From Sporothrix humicola (taxonomy: Eukaryota; Ascomycota; Sordariomycetes; Ophiostomatales; Ophiostomataceae), in assembly GCA_021396245.1 (NCBI GenBank), contig WNYE01000023.1, forward strand, positions 372,001 through 436,000: a DNA stretch of 64,000 nt, read 5' to 3'. Both the position numbers and the translations under genes were made by a program. Every line of letters starts with the position of its first letter. The first letter of the stretch is position 1. Shown one piece after another: positions 11,158 through 21,500 of the stretch. The notes beneath the pieces were generated by a model. The model did not search any database and was not told where the DNA came from. It saw only the letters and a list, made by a program, of their open reading frames with translations.

Positions 11158-12981
11158 TCATACGCGCAGCACCGCTTCGGGTCGCCGTGCCTCGCCACCG
11201 TGGGACCGTTTGGCCGCCTTGGCCGCTTTCTTGGCGGCTTTTTCGGCAGCCTTCTCGGCCTCCTCCTTCTGGACCTCGTCGAGGTTTCGTACCAAGATCC
11301 ACGACAAGTGGCGCACGCGGTGCTTTTCACCAAAGGGCTCTTTGAGCTTCTTGCCCTTGCTGTGGCGTTTCCAGGCACGGCGACGGGCTCGAGACGCTTC
11401 CTTCTCGGCCATTTTGATATCAAAGCGGACGCGCTTGTCGGCTACAACGGCCAGGCCGTGGCTGACGGTGCGGCCCACTGTCGTCCAGGTCGACGAAGCC
11501 CGCCGGAGAGGAGTGAGCTTGGGGTCTTCCTCTTTCTCTTTTTCATCGCCGTCCTTCTCCTTGTCATCTCCCGAGTCTTTATCGCTGCTCGTTTCCCCCC
11601 TCTCCTCGCGCTCCTTTTCTTTCCGTGCCTTCTCCTCGGCTTCCTTGACCATATCGGGATGCCACTGGGCCATGGCCTCGACCGACGCTCCACGGTACGA
11701 CGGTTTGGCCAAGGGCATCAGGGCACCGGTGCGTGCTTCGAGCTCGAGCGAGGCTGCCCAACCCATGTCGTTGAAATGGCGCATGCAGCGCTCGAGCGTG
11801 GCCAGCTCGACCGTTTGCTCGCTCAACGGGGCCAGCAGCGGCGCTTTCGGCTCGATGCCGAGCACGGAGCGCATCCGCTTCGTGTTGGCAATCGACACGT
11901 GCAGGCCGCGAGGTTCAAAAAGCGTGGCATTGGCTCGGGCCAGGAAGAGCTTGCCGCGCTGGTGGGCGACAATGGCCGTCGTAACGTCTGCGAGCAGCTG
12001 GGCAACGCCGCCAATGGCGTTGGCGTAGTCGTGAGGCACAAACTGCATACTGAACGCTACAGCGGACAGGGCCATGGCGGCCGGATGCGGCGACGTCACC
12101 AAGTTGAGGCCGTCGATAAAGGCCATAAATGTGGCAGCATCAATGCCATGTGTATCACCCAAGACGGGAGCATACCCGCGAGCAAAGGGCACAGTGGCAC
12201 CGGCATGCAGACGGGGGACGACGATAGGCTGGGTCAAGCGGCGGAACATGGCAGCTTCTCGCCGCGACGGCAACGGCAGCTCGATCAGAGGAGCAGCCGC
12301 CACGTCCAGCAGAAGCTCCTCTGCAGCCTCCTGGGCAGACTCTTGAGCGGCCTCTTGTGCCTTGGTGCCGGCTACATCCGCACTTGGCGCAGCCTGGATG
12401 TCAACAGTGGCGACTGTTTTAGTGTCTTGGCTCAAAGTGCCCGACGCGCCGACTTCTGTGACTTCTTGGACAACCGTAATAGCGTCAACGTCGTTCGGGG
12501 GCGAGCTTGATGAAGCGACGGCAGCTGCAACCACTGCTGAGGAAGAGCCGGGCGTTTGTGCCTCGACTGTCCTGACAGCAGCCACAACGGGAACAGGTGC
12601 TTCTGTGTCCTCGAGAGCGTACGGTGGCGGCGGAGATCGTGACCGTCTCAGTCTGCTGAAGGAAAAGGACGTGCGTAAACTGATGTTGGAGAGCCGCCGT
12701 TCGAGCGTGCTCAGAGCACTATTTCGCCGCTTGAGCGAATGGTCATCGTCAGAAGCAAGGGACGTTAAGGTAGGCGACCTGGGAACTTCTGGTGAAGCTA
12801 GAGAGGACAAGACTGGCGACTCCGGAGATACTCCACACACTGCAGACACTGCAGACACTGGTGATGCTGGTGTTCGTGGAGGTTCTGTCGGTGGATGGTC
12901 GACTGTTATCACAATCCGTTCTGGCTGGGGCTGCTGCCGCCGTCTGCGCGTCCGCCGAGGCAGGATCTTTGGCACTCCCAT
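11158..12981 (-). CDS. conserved fungal protein of unknown function with basic/coiled C-terminus
   Basis: One open frame of 607 residues, starting MGVPKILPRRTRRRRQ. Residues 1-230 are Ser/Thr/Pro/Ala-rich and probably disordered. Residues ~240-400 form an ordered block (RLTQPIVVPRLHAGATVPFA, then a GIDAATFMAFIDGLN segment, a hydrophobic Ala-rich stretch, and EPRGLHVSIA). This resembles, from memory, a large Pezizomycotina family with no assigned function, in which a 'D...F..FID.LN' segment precedes a hydrophobic stretch and a 'PRGL' motif. Residues ~440-500 are a charged KEKEREERGE... stretch, likely helical or coiled. The tail is very Lys/Arg/Ala-rich (AEKAAEKAAKKAAKAAKRS), which could be nuclear or RNA-binding but could equally be a low-complexity charged tail. 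No catalytic motif is visible. The start is supported by the frame and by the lack of an upstream in-frame ATG close by. Confidence 0.85.
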   Translation of the reverse strand: MGVPKILPRRTRRRRQQPQPERIVITVDHPPTEPPRTPASPVSAVSAVCGVSPESPVLSSLASPEVPRSPTLTSLASDDDHSLKRRNSALSTLERRLSNISLRTSFSFSRLRRSRSPPPPYALEDTEAPVPVVAAVRTVEAQTPGSSSAVVAAAVASSSSPPNDVDAITVVQEVTEVGASGTLSQDTKTVATVDIQAAPSADVAGTKAQEAAQESAQEAAEELLLDVAAAPLIELPLPSRREAAMFRRLTQPIVVPRLHAGATVPFARGYAPVLGDTHGIDAATFMAFIDGLNLVTSPHPAAMALSAVAFSMQFVPHDYANAIGGVAQLLADVTTAIVAHQRGKLFLARANATLFEPRGLHVSIANTKRMRSVLGIEPKAPLLAPLSEQTVELATLERCMRHFNDMGWAASLELEARTGALMPLAKPSYRGASVEAMAQWHPDMVKEAEEKARKEKEREERGETSSDKDSGDDKEKDGDEKEKEEDPKLTPLRRASSTWTTVGRTVSHGLAVVADKRVRFDIKMAEKEASRARRRAWKRHSKGKKLKEPFGEKHRVRHLSWILVRNLDEVQKEEAEKAAEKAAKKAAKAAKRSHGGEARRPEAVLRV

Positions 12982-13156
12982 GATGGGCGAAGGATGATAG
13001 CAAGCGTGTAGACGTAGAGACTGTATAGATGTGTTGACAGACTCAAGAGAGCGAGGTATCCAACCTCATTGTCGCTCTCGATGGTCCGATATGAGGATGA
13101 GTCCTCTGTTGTTTTGATCGTTCTCGACTCGGGATCTGCTCAGAACTTTGAATGAT

Positions 13157-13190
13157 GCTGTGCATACTGTGTAGCTGTGCATACTGTGTA
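13157..13190. repeat. 17-bp perfect tandem duplication
   Basis: GCTGTGCATACTGTGTA occurs twice head to tail (13157-13173 and 13174-13190), in the upstream flank of the minus-strand gene at 11158-12981. Confidence 0.9.
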
Positions 13191-14140
13191 ATGCTGGGCG
13201 TCAATCAAAAGATATGTCGGGAGATGTCGAGCATGGCTTCCCCCCCTCCTCTGCGCCATTTCTCCAAAGTCATGATCAGTCCTTTTTTTCTTACCCCCTC
13301 GCAGAGTTACCGATTCTTGGACGTCACCGACGATCAATTCGGCTTTACAGCGCGATGGAGGGTTGAACAGACGCAAAGGAGCCAGTAAACACCCGCTAAA
13401 GCAAGGCTGCCGACACCTGAAATCGCCCTGATTGGTCCCCTGGCGGGGCGCAGCAGAACCTCCCTTACACTAGCGTGCCAAGCGTGCTCTCAGCGTGTCG
13501 ATTTGTACTAACTCAAAGCCCAACGGGACTTCAACAGCAAAATTCTAGAGCAGTTAAGCTCGCCAACTGTAAAAAGTGGGCCCACCAACTGCTTGTCTCG
13601 CTTGTCCAGAACACTTTCCATACGAAATACGATGCACGTTCTCAACCTGCAAAAAACGCCACTGATGCTTCAACTTGCAGTTGTATTTTCCTTCTTCATG
13701 GTCACCCAATCGATGTGGCTCTTATCTCGCAGCCTATGCTTGCTTTACCTTGAACTCAGAAGCACGGGAAGAAACGCTGGTTCTTCATTTGTCTCGATGA
13801 AAACGGAAAACAAGAGACTCAATCTGCCCTGCACAGCCCACGGCATGTTTGATAACTCTGATATTGTAACCTCAAATCGGGTAATTACGAAACATGTTAG
13901 CGACATTTGAATAGCAGCGTCATTCTGGACAAGCTTAGCAATATCGTTTCAAGAGGCCATATGTAGCTACCACACTTTGAAATACACGTGATCCATCACG
14001 TGCACTCCCATACGATGTCCACTCTTCTACTCGGCAAAATATTTGTGCGGCCAATTTTTATAGTGGGGCTCCCAGCAAATCTCCTCAAAAGCTTCTGGAG
14101 CTTCGTTTTTTTCTTCACCTCTTCTTCCTTCTTCCTTAAC

Positions 14141-15046
14141 TTACTCAAAACTGGCATCGCCAGCAATACAACAATCGCGCTCTTCATATAGCGCCCGCTC
14201 TCGATACTGCTGCATGACGATGTGATCCTCAACAGCAGCGTCGAGAGCATCCTCTCAAATGGTAAGGACACACTTCCTAGGACAATGCTCCTTTGCTCAT
14301 TTCAAAAATTTCCCAATCTTTTCCCCCAATCCCAGATGGACAACATGATGAGAATAATTTGCGATTGATTCCTTGTTGATGGCCACATCGCCTGTGAGCT
14401 ATATCTCCTGGATACGTGAAAGTTCATTCTTACATATTCTGATACTCGTCCATGCTGGGATTTTCTTCTCCAACCTGCCAATATCTCTCGTCTTCTTCGG
14501 CAAAGAACACTGCTAACTGGCATCAGATCTTCTTGTTACCGACATAATTTGACTCTTCTCATCGACTGTCCGAATGACTGCCCACGACTACAGTTCCGCC
14601 GACTTTCGTTGTATGCTCTTATCTTCAACAGCCAGGAGAGTGCAGGTCTGCTCCTGGATTTTGTGGCTTAACTTCTCGTAGATGGTATCCCAACCATGCG
14701 TAGTCTGATAGGCACGACGTGGCAGCAGGCCAATTCTAGAACTAATTTGGCTCTACCGTTGCATGAGCCATATTGGACTACTTTTGGCTGCTGTCATTTC
14801 ATCTGACTGTTCTCTGTAAATTTGATCGATTGGAAGACGATTGCTGCAAATGTGGTATCCGTTAAGGTGACTCGACGTTGCGTATTGTTCAAGCCAGCGA
14901 TTGTTGTTGTCTACCAATACTGTAATACTGACTGTGCTACAAATGCATTGTTGATGGTGCATTGTGGGCTTTTCCAGACGCATCGCCAATTTTGGCGATG
15001 CCTCATCGCGAAGAAATATACGATCGCGACTGCCACCATGTGACAA
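14141..15046 (-). pseudogene. possible eroded protein-coding sequence with six internal stops
   Basis: One minus-strand frame stays protein-like for ~300 codons but is cut by stops at 14753, 14588, 14513, 14399, 14297 and 14255 before a final TAA at 14141. Readable pieces include TIYEKLSHKIQEQTCTLLAV, ANYSHHVVHLGLGEKIGKFL and DAAVEDHIVMQQYRERALYE. Four of the six internal stops are TAG and two are TGA, which is compatible with C-to-T decay (such as repeat-induced point mutation), though a single copy cannot show that. I do not recognise the family. It may be an old transposon-derived or host gene. The 5' limit is uncertain. The call rests on composition, so chance is a real alternative. Confidence 0.35.
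14980..15001. repeat. 10-bp perfect hairpin
   Basis: GCATCGCCAA and TTGGCGATGC form a perfect 10-bp inverted repeat with a 2-nt spacer. It lies in the degraded region and belongs to no recognised element. Confidence 0.8.
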
Positions 15047-15588
15047 TTCCTATTTTGTGCCTTCCCTTTGACAGACGCGCGAGGGCAATGTGTTAGACGC
15101 GACTTCCTCTGTATCTGTGTCGCGCCTTCCAAAGCGTTGTTGCTTGTTGTGGAAGGAGCGACCCTTCTATCATCGGTGTTAGTCCATCGTGACTTCCACA
15201 TTTGGACAGCCAGCACATACGAGCTCGTCACGTCTTTCCACCCACGCGCTCAAACGCGCCCCTTTTCCAAGATGCTTCTCTTCCCTCTTCGTCTGATGGA
15301 CTTGTCTCTCAGATCACCTTCATTCTCGTCTTAATCTGCAGACACGACAACATCACCACTCCTCTGTTCAAACCAACATCTTCTCTTGAGCTGTTGATAC
15401 CTTGCCTCGCCAACTAAAAGATTTCTTCATCCACTTCCACTGTACATCAAGCATAACAAATAAAACCACATATTCATTGTTCATTTTCTTCCACTTCTCT
15501 ATCTACTCCTGCTCGAGTTGAAGCTTTACATCTCGCATTTCTCACTTGTATCTTGCGTTGTCTAGCGCAGCCCTTGCGCTCCTTCACC

Positions 15589-17962
15589 ATGTTCTACAGC
15601 ACAGAGAGTAAGTCGCATGCCAGCCCTCCTCACATATTTTCAAGCTGACACAATCTAGTCCTCTGTGACAAGAAATATGCCTTGTCGACCGTTTGGTATG
15701 TATCCCTCGAAAATATCCTATTATTGTTATCCCGCGAGGGGGCTAACACATCTCAGGCGTGCTGGCAACACGGCCATTGGAGCGCGTACCACTGGCATCC
15801 GTCGCAAGGCTGTCCTCGAGGTCAGCGTAGAGAAGACATGCGGCACAATCAAGGACCCTCCTGGCGCGCCCATTGCTCTGCGTCTTCAAGGCACCCTCCT
15901 TTATGGCACTGCCCGCATCTACCAAGAACAATGCCGCTACGTTCTGAATGACAGCGAGCGCACCCAGCGCGCCATGGCCAAGCTATACAACGGCTTCATG
16001 GACGACAAGCTCGACAAGAACGCCGGAAAGGCCAAGTATGTGTTCGAAACTTACAGACAATATCTGCACTAAGTCACTAATACGCTCAGATCTGTTCAAA
16101 TTGTCCTTCCCAACGACCCCTGCTTCGACTTGGACCTCTTCCAGCTGCCTCCCTTCGATTTTGATATGCCACTTGATGGATCGTTCCTCTCTCAGGAGCG
16201 GCAGGCGTCGTGGACAAACATGTCCCTCAACTCGCGCTCGTCCAACAACACCCAGCTTCCCCAGCTGATGCTCGACGCGGACTCTTCGGCTGGTGGCTCG
16301 TATGGTGGCGGTTTTCGCTCGGCCTCTGGAGCTTCGCAGATGCCCGAATCGCCCACTCCACTTACACGTCCCTACGGTTTCCAAGAGGAGGAGAATCTGC
16401 TTCTCGATGTCGGCCTCTTCATTGATGAGAATGGCAACATTGTTGAGGAAGAGCCTCGCACCGAGCCCCAGCTGCCCGCGTTTCCGTCCAAGGCCACAAA
16501 GTCCACTGGCGACGATGCCGTGCCCATGATCATGGATGAAGATGAGGACATGTTCAACTCCAACCCTGTTGTCTCGCAGGCACTCGGAAGCAAGACTAGC
16601 GAGGGAGACAAGGCGCACCTCTCGACCCAGACGCCGTCTTCCCCCAGTAAGGTCTCAAACTCCTCGTCGACAGTGGTGTCCAGGGCGGCACACCAGAGAG
16701 CATCCCGCTCCAAGGTCAACTTTGTCGACGGTGTTACCCAGATTCCTCTGAGCGACTACTTCCACTTTGTGACCAACTACACTGAGAATATGGAGCGGGT
16801 GACTGAGAAAAAGGACAAGGCTCAAGTCCTTCGCCGTGCTCATGATACCAACCTCCACCGGCAGATTGCCCACGACTTTACCTTTGGCCGCGGCGTCTTC
16901 GGCATCGCCAACACGGTCAAGGCTCTGTACCCAGATCATCCGCTGGCAGAGATGTTTTCTGGTGATGCCCTTGAAGAAACAATGTTTGGCGAGGGTCTGA
17001 CCAGAGCGAAACGGCGCCGCCTGGACACGGTCGAGCCCAGCACGCCCATTGCACGTGGAGTTCGTGGCGTCAATCTAGACGGATTCGATGATCAAGAGAT
17101 TGAAATGGCCCGTCAGCCAGGTTCAGCCCTTTCAGACAACCCTTCGCTTGCCCTCCGCCAATCTTCGGCCCTGCCTGGATCGTCGGTCCACGGGAGCGCG
17201 CAGTCGGGCATCCGCCTCCATCCAGACGGCCGTCTCTCCAGTGCTGGCTTCCCAGAGAGCCCGAGCTTCTTTGAACGGTTTAGCGATGAGGGTCTTGACT
17301 TTGCGCAGCACCCGGCCAGCAGCGGTTTCCGTCCATTCTTGCCTTCCATCAGCTCAGCCGGACCCGGCCTTGCCGCCGTTGGTGCCGGATTAGGTGTTGC
17401 CACAGGCAAGCCCAAGGATAGCCAGGCCAGCAACGATGATCGAGTCGGCGAAGAGGTGCGCAATGCTTCGGTATTCTTTGAGCTCGTCCGTGAGATGGCT
17501 ACCGAACAAGGCCTTGCTCGCAGTGGTTCGTCCCCGTCGAAGCGTCGTTGGGTTGAGTTTGGCGACGTAATTGCGCCCTTCAAGTCCAACCGGGCAGCCG
17601 TTGTGGGTGCTTTTATGAGCCTGCTGTCACTGACCACAGCAAACAAACTGCGCATCGACCAAGACGAGGTCGACGGCGACCATGCCGTCATCGACCGTGA
17701 CATCTTTATTGGTGTGAAGCCCAAGAAACGCGACGGCCACGGTGAAAAGGACAAGGGCAAAGGAAAGGCCAAGTCCAGGTCCAAGTCTAAATCCAAGGGC
17801 AAGGGCAAGAAGAAGAGAACCGTGGACGAAATCAGCGAGGACCACAACAGCGATGATGTGGACGAGCTCATGCGTGAGCACATCTTCCCCAGTCCCATGG
17901 TCGCTACTGAACCCTTCTTCCGGAACAGCGACCTGTCCATTGAGCTCATGGGCGCGGCTTGA
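15589..17962 (+). CDS. rec8: meiotic cohesin alpha-kleisin Rec8
   Basis: Four exons join to 735 residues; introns are 15608-15658, 15696-15756 and 16036-16089, with CTAAC/CTAAT branch sites visible in the last two. The N-terminus MFYSTEILCDKKYALSTVW and the following block (KAVLEVSVEKTC, ALRLQGTLLYG, IYQEQCRYVL) to about residue 110 are the Rad21/Rec8 N-terminal domain, which binds the Smc3 head. The middle is a Ser/acidic-rich linker where separase and kinase sites would be. Residues ~613-655 (AFMSLLSLTTANKLRIDQDE ... DIFIGV) match the C-terminal winged-helix motif that contacts Smc1. The remaining ~80 residues are an extension with a KGKGKAKSRSKSKSKGKGKK stretch (about 670-690) not typical of the family. 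Rec8 holds sister chromatids together in meiosis. Rad21 is the alternative, but the short linker and overall divergence favour Rec8. Confidence 0.85.
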
Positions 17963-18573
17963 TCTTTCCAATGGGGTTTCTGTTGGTCTTCTTCACTCAC
18001 ATTTTATTCTCATTTTAATTCATCTTTAACCACGGCATTTCATTGTTTTATTTTCACGTTTTTCTTTCTTCTAACATTGATTTTCTCGTATGTTTTCAAA
18101 TGTGGTATTTAATGCTCAAAGGACATGGGTTCTAAGGAAAGGTATGGACACACACGCAGAACATACAGGTCTGTTTGCACAATAGCGAAGTTTCGGGAAA
18201 CGGGGTGCATGGGACGGGTATATATCTCACCATGACTGAATGCCATCAACATGGGGTCTTGTCACAGAACAAGGCTGGGAATGGGAAATCAGATAAGTGT
18301 GTATTGCAGCAGAATTTGAATTTTTTTCCTTATAATCGGACATCAAGAAACTACAATAAAGGGTCTAATGTACAATGATGAGGGCAATGAGCACAAAATA
18401 TAAGCCAAACATGAATCAATGAGAGCATAAGCGCCGGTGAAAAAGAAAGATAAAAACAAATAAACAAATAGGGGTAAGTCAACAACAATGAGCCACCTTT
18501 CCACCCCGTAAACACCCCGTATGATATCAGTATGTTCCCCAACCTCTTTTCTCTTACACGCCCGTCTGGCTGC
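17963..18573. other. 611-bp convergent 3' region between REC8 and the TBC gene
   Basis: Both flanking genes end here, so it should hold two 3' untranslated regions. It is AT-rich with T-rich runs after REC8 (18000-18080). No gene is seen. Confidence 0.7.
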
Positions 18574-21500
18574 TCATGCGTCAAACTCAATAATCCGCTC
18601 TGTCGTCACGGCTGCCGGATCAACAACATCTTTGCCGTTCTTTGCCGCACCCTTTTTGCCGTCACCAGCACCGTTGCTGGCTCCTCCACCGTCTGCCTCG
18701 GCATCAGCCCCTTCTAGGAGATCGAGGTCAGCCTTACGGCGTCCACTGCCTCCGGCCGAGACAACCAGGTCGTCATCATCGTCATCGTCGTCGTCGGCAT
18801 CAGCCTGTGGCCGTGCCTGTCCCGGAACAGCGTTCTTCTCCAGCTCGCGTTGAGCCTCCTCCATGCGTTTGCGGACTTCGGCGGCCACGCGCATTCCGTC
18901 GGTGACAATGTTATCGAGCACGCCACGGAGACCGCGTGAGGCGCCGCTAAAGGCCTGGCCGGGTTGGATCACGCCAGGACGAGGCCCGCCAGCCGCACCG
19001 GGGGCACCGCCGGGAGCCCCACCGGCACCGCCGTTGCCTGCATTCCCAAAAGCGGCGGCGGCAGCACGGCCAGCACCGATGCCCAAGTTGGCAAATGTGG
19101 TGAGGGCGGAGGCATTGGAGGATGAGCTGGCCAGGGACACGCCCTCGATGACGTGGAAGGAGGTCGGGAAGGACGACTCAAAGAACTGCTCGAGCAGCTC
19201 GTCGGCGAGGACCACCATGCGGAATGTGGGAAGGGTGATGTGCAGCGGGTTCGACGGGTCAAGGGCCACGTTGGCGCGCTCGGACTCGGCCTTGGAGACG
19301 ATGCGGCGCTTGGAGTCGGAAGAGTTACCGACCGCCAGGTGTTTGGCCTTTTCCGGCTTCGGGCTGCCCTGCGGTGACAAGGCGAGCAGGTCCTCCTCGT
19401 CGTCTTCATCATCGTCGCCGTCATCGTAGTAGTCTTCGCTGTCCTCGTCTTCGTCGTCGCTGTCGCCAATGGCAAACGAGTTGGGCGGCGCAAGATCGTC
19501 GGCATCCTCGTCGGCAGCAGGCTTGGCGGCCTTCTTTTCCTTTTTCTCCTTTTTCTCCTTCTTGGCCTTGGTCGCCTTGGTCGCCTTCTTCTCTGTCTTC
19601 GTTTCGTTCTGGGGGTGATCCGGGTCGGCGTACTCGAAGCATCTCCGGATGAACGCGCTCACGCTGCCGAGGAACCGCTCGTTAATCGTCATTTCAGATG
19701 GCAGCGGGCTCGACGATCCGCTGTGGAGGCTCTCGTTCATACTGTTTGCATCCAGCGCGGCCTGGTTCTCAGGGCTCAGCGTGCCCTCGAGGCCACGGCG
19801 CGACAGGAAGAGCAGAGCCTCCGACATGCGGAGAATACCCTCGCGGTCCACACGGCCATCACCGTCATCGTCGTACAGCTCGAAGAAGTAGTTGATGGCG
19901 CCCATGATATCACGCTTGCCCTTGATGCGGGCAATACCGCTGACGACGTTGGGAAGAGTCAGCCACCCGGCCTTGTCCTTGTCCCAGTGGGCAAAGAGGC
20001 GCTTCAGGAACTCGTGGTCGGCTGGTTCTGGGCCGGCGCCCCACGGCGACATGATGGCGCCAGAGTTTCCGGTCGGGCTGCGCAGCGATGAGAAGTAGGC
20101 GGCAGCAGTCGATGCTGAGAACGAGGGGCTCTTTTCACGGTCGCTGAACGAGTCGCGGACGGGTGTCGGCGGTGCATCGGAGATGGCCCACTTGGCCATA
20201 CCGGCGAGGAACTCTCGGAAGGCGTCGTAGTCCATCTGGCTGGTGCTAGGGCCAAGACCAACGCGTCCTTGTTCGGTTTCCGAGGCAGAGGAGGCATTGG
20301 GCGTGAGCGAAGGGGGTGTGGATGACGACGCATTATCAGCGCCATCCATACCTAGTTTGGCGCGCCGCTGTTGACGCTGCTGCCGCTGCACAAGCTGCTG
20401 CTGCTGCTGGACGATCTGCTCCTTTTGCTGGCGGATAATAATGTGTCTCTGCTGGCGCTCATAGAGCACGCCGTAGAAGCGGTCGTACAGGCCGCCCAGC
20501 TCCTGCGTGCTGAGCACCTTGCTATCTGGGCCCAGGTTGCGGAGGGCGGTGCGCTTGGTAAAGTTCTCAATGTTATTGAGCACAGCATCCTTGTTCTTCT
20601 GGCGCAGGTCGGCGATGGTGGCGTTGGTGATGCCCGAGAACTCTTTGAACGCGACCACCATCAGCTCCTGGAAACGAGTGACGGCCCGCAGCTTGGGGTT
20701 ATCCGACCGCGGGTGGGCCGACTCGTCTAGCCGTGAAAAGTACGACTTGAGAACGGAGATAAAGGCGCCGTCGTCGGCAGCGTCGAGAAGCTCTTCGCCA
20801 TTGATGCGCAGGATGGCCAGGCCGACCTGGAACAGCACCTTGGGGCCCTCGACAAAGAAGACGTCGAGCACGCGGAAGGCAAAGACCAGGGGCATCGAGT
20901 TGATGTACAGCGACAGGAACCACGGCAGGGACACGACCGAAAGCTGCACGTCGCTCTTGACAAGGTGGTCCCAGATTATGGGCATGGTCTTCTCGACGAC
21001 AGACTCAAACACCTTCTGGTCAAGCAGGGTGCCGTACATGGTGGTGGAGTAGTAGCCCGGCACAAGGCGATCACACAGGGTGGACAGCAAAAAGAACGCC
21101 TGGATCTCGGACATGTAGATGAGGAGCGCGGCCACGACAATGTTCATGGCCTGGCAGTAGCCGACGTCGGCATTGACCCAACTGTAGGCAGTCAGGACTC
21201 GCCGCAGCCGGCCAATGCCCTCCTCGCTCTGGAAACCGGCATACTCGGGCAGAGAACGATTCAGATCCTTTTCGATCTCGTCAATAGCCAGCGACTCCTG
21301 ACCCTCGTAGGTTTTGAGGGTGTCGGCATAGAGGTTAGGGTTGTCGAAGCGCAGGTAGATGGAGCCCGACGTCAGCTCCCACATCTCTCCGCGCAGGCGA
21401 TTCGGCAGACCGACACGGATGAGCTTGTAGAAGGTGGGCTGGCGAACGAGCGTTAGGTTGCGGCCGTTGTCGCGCAGGTACTCGGCCCAGAGGCGCATCT

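Larger units (their letters stand above)
12982..15588. other. intergenic region between the 607-residue protein gene and REC8, with degraded sequence
   Basis: The two genes point away from each other, so both promoters should lie here. The middle (about 13.5-15.1 kb) is richer in AT than the flanks. It contains fragments that read like protein but are interrupted by stops (see the pseudogene entry), a 17-bp perfect tandem repeat and a short hairpin. From about 15.2 kb to the REC8 start the plus strand becomes pyrimidine-rich, as expected for the REC8 leader. Confidence 0.55.

Noticed and set aside
11200..12510. Plus-strand open frame of 436 codons
   Set aside because: It lies wholly antisense to the 607-residue protein gene, a known side effect of GC-rich third positions.
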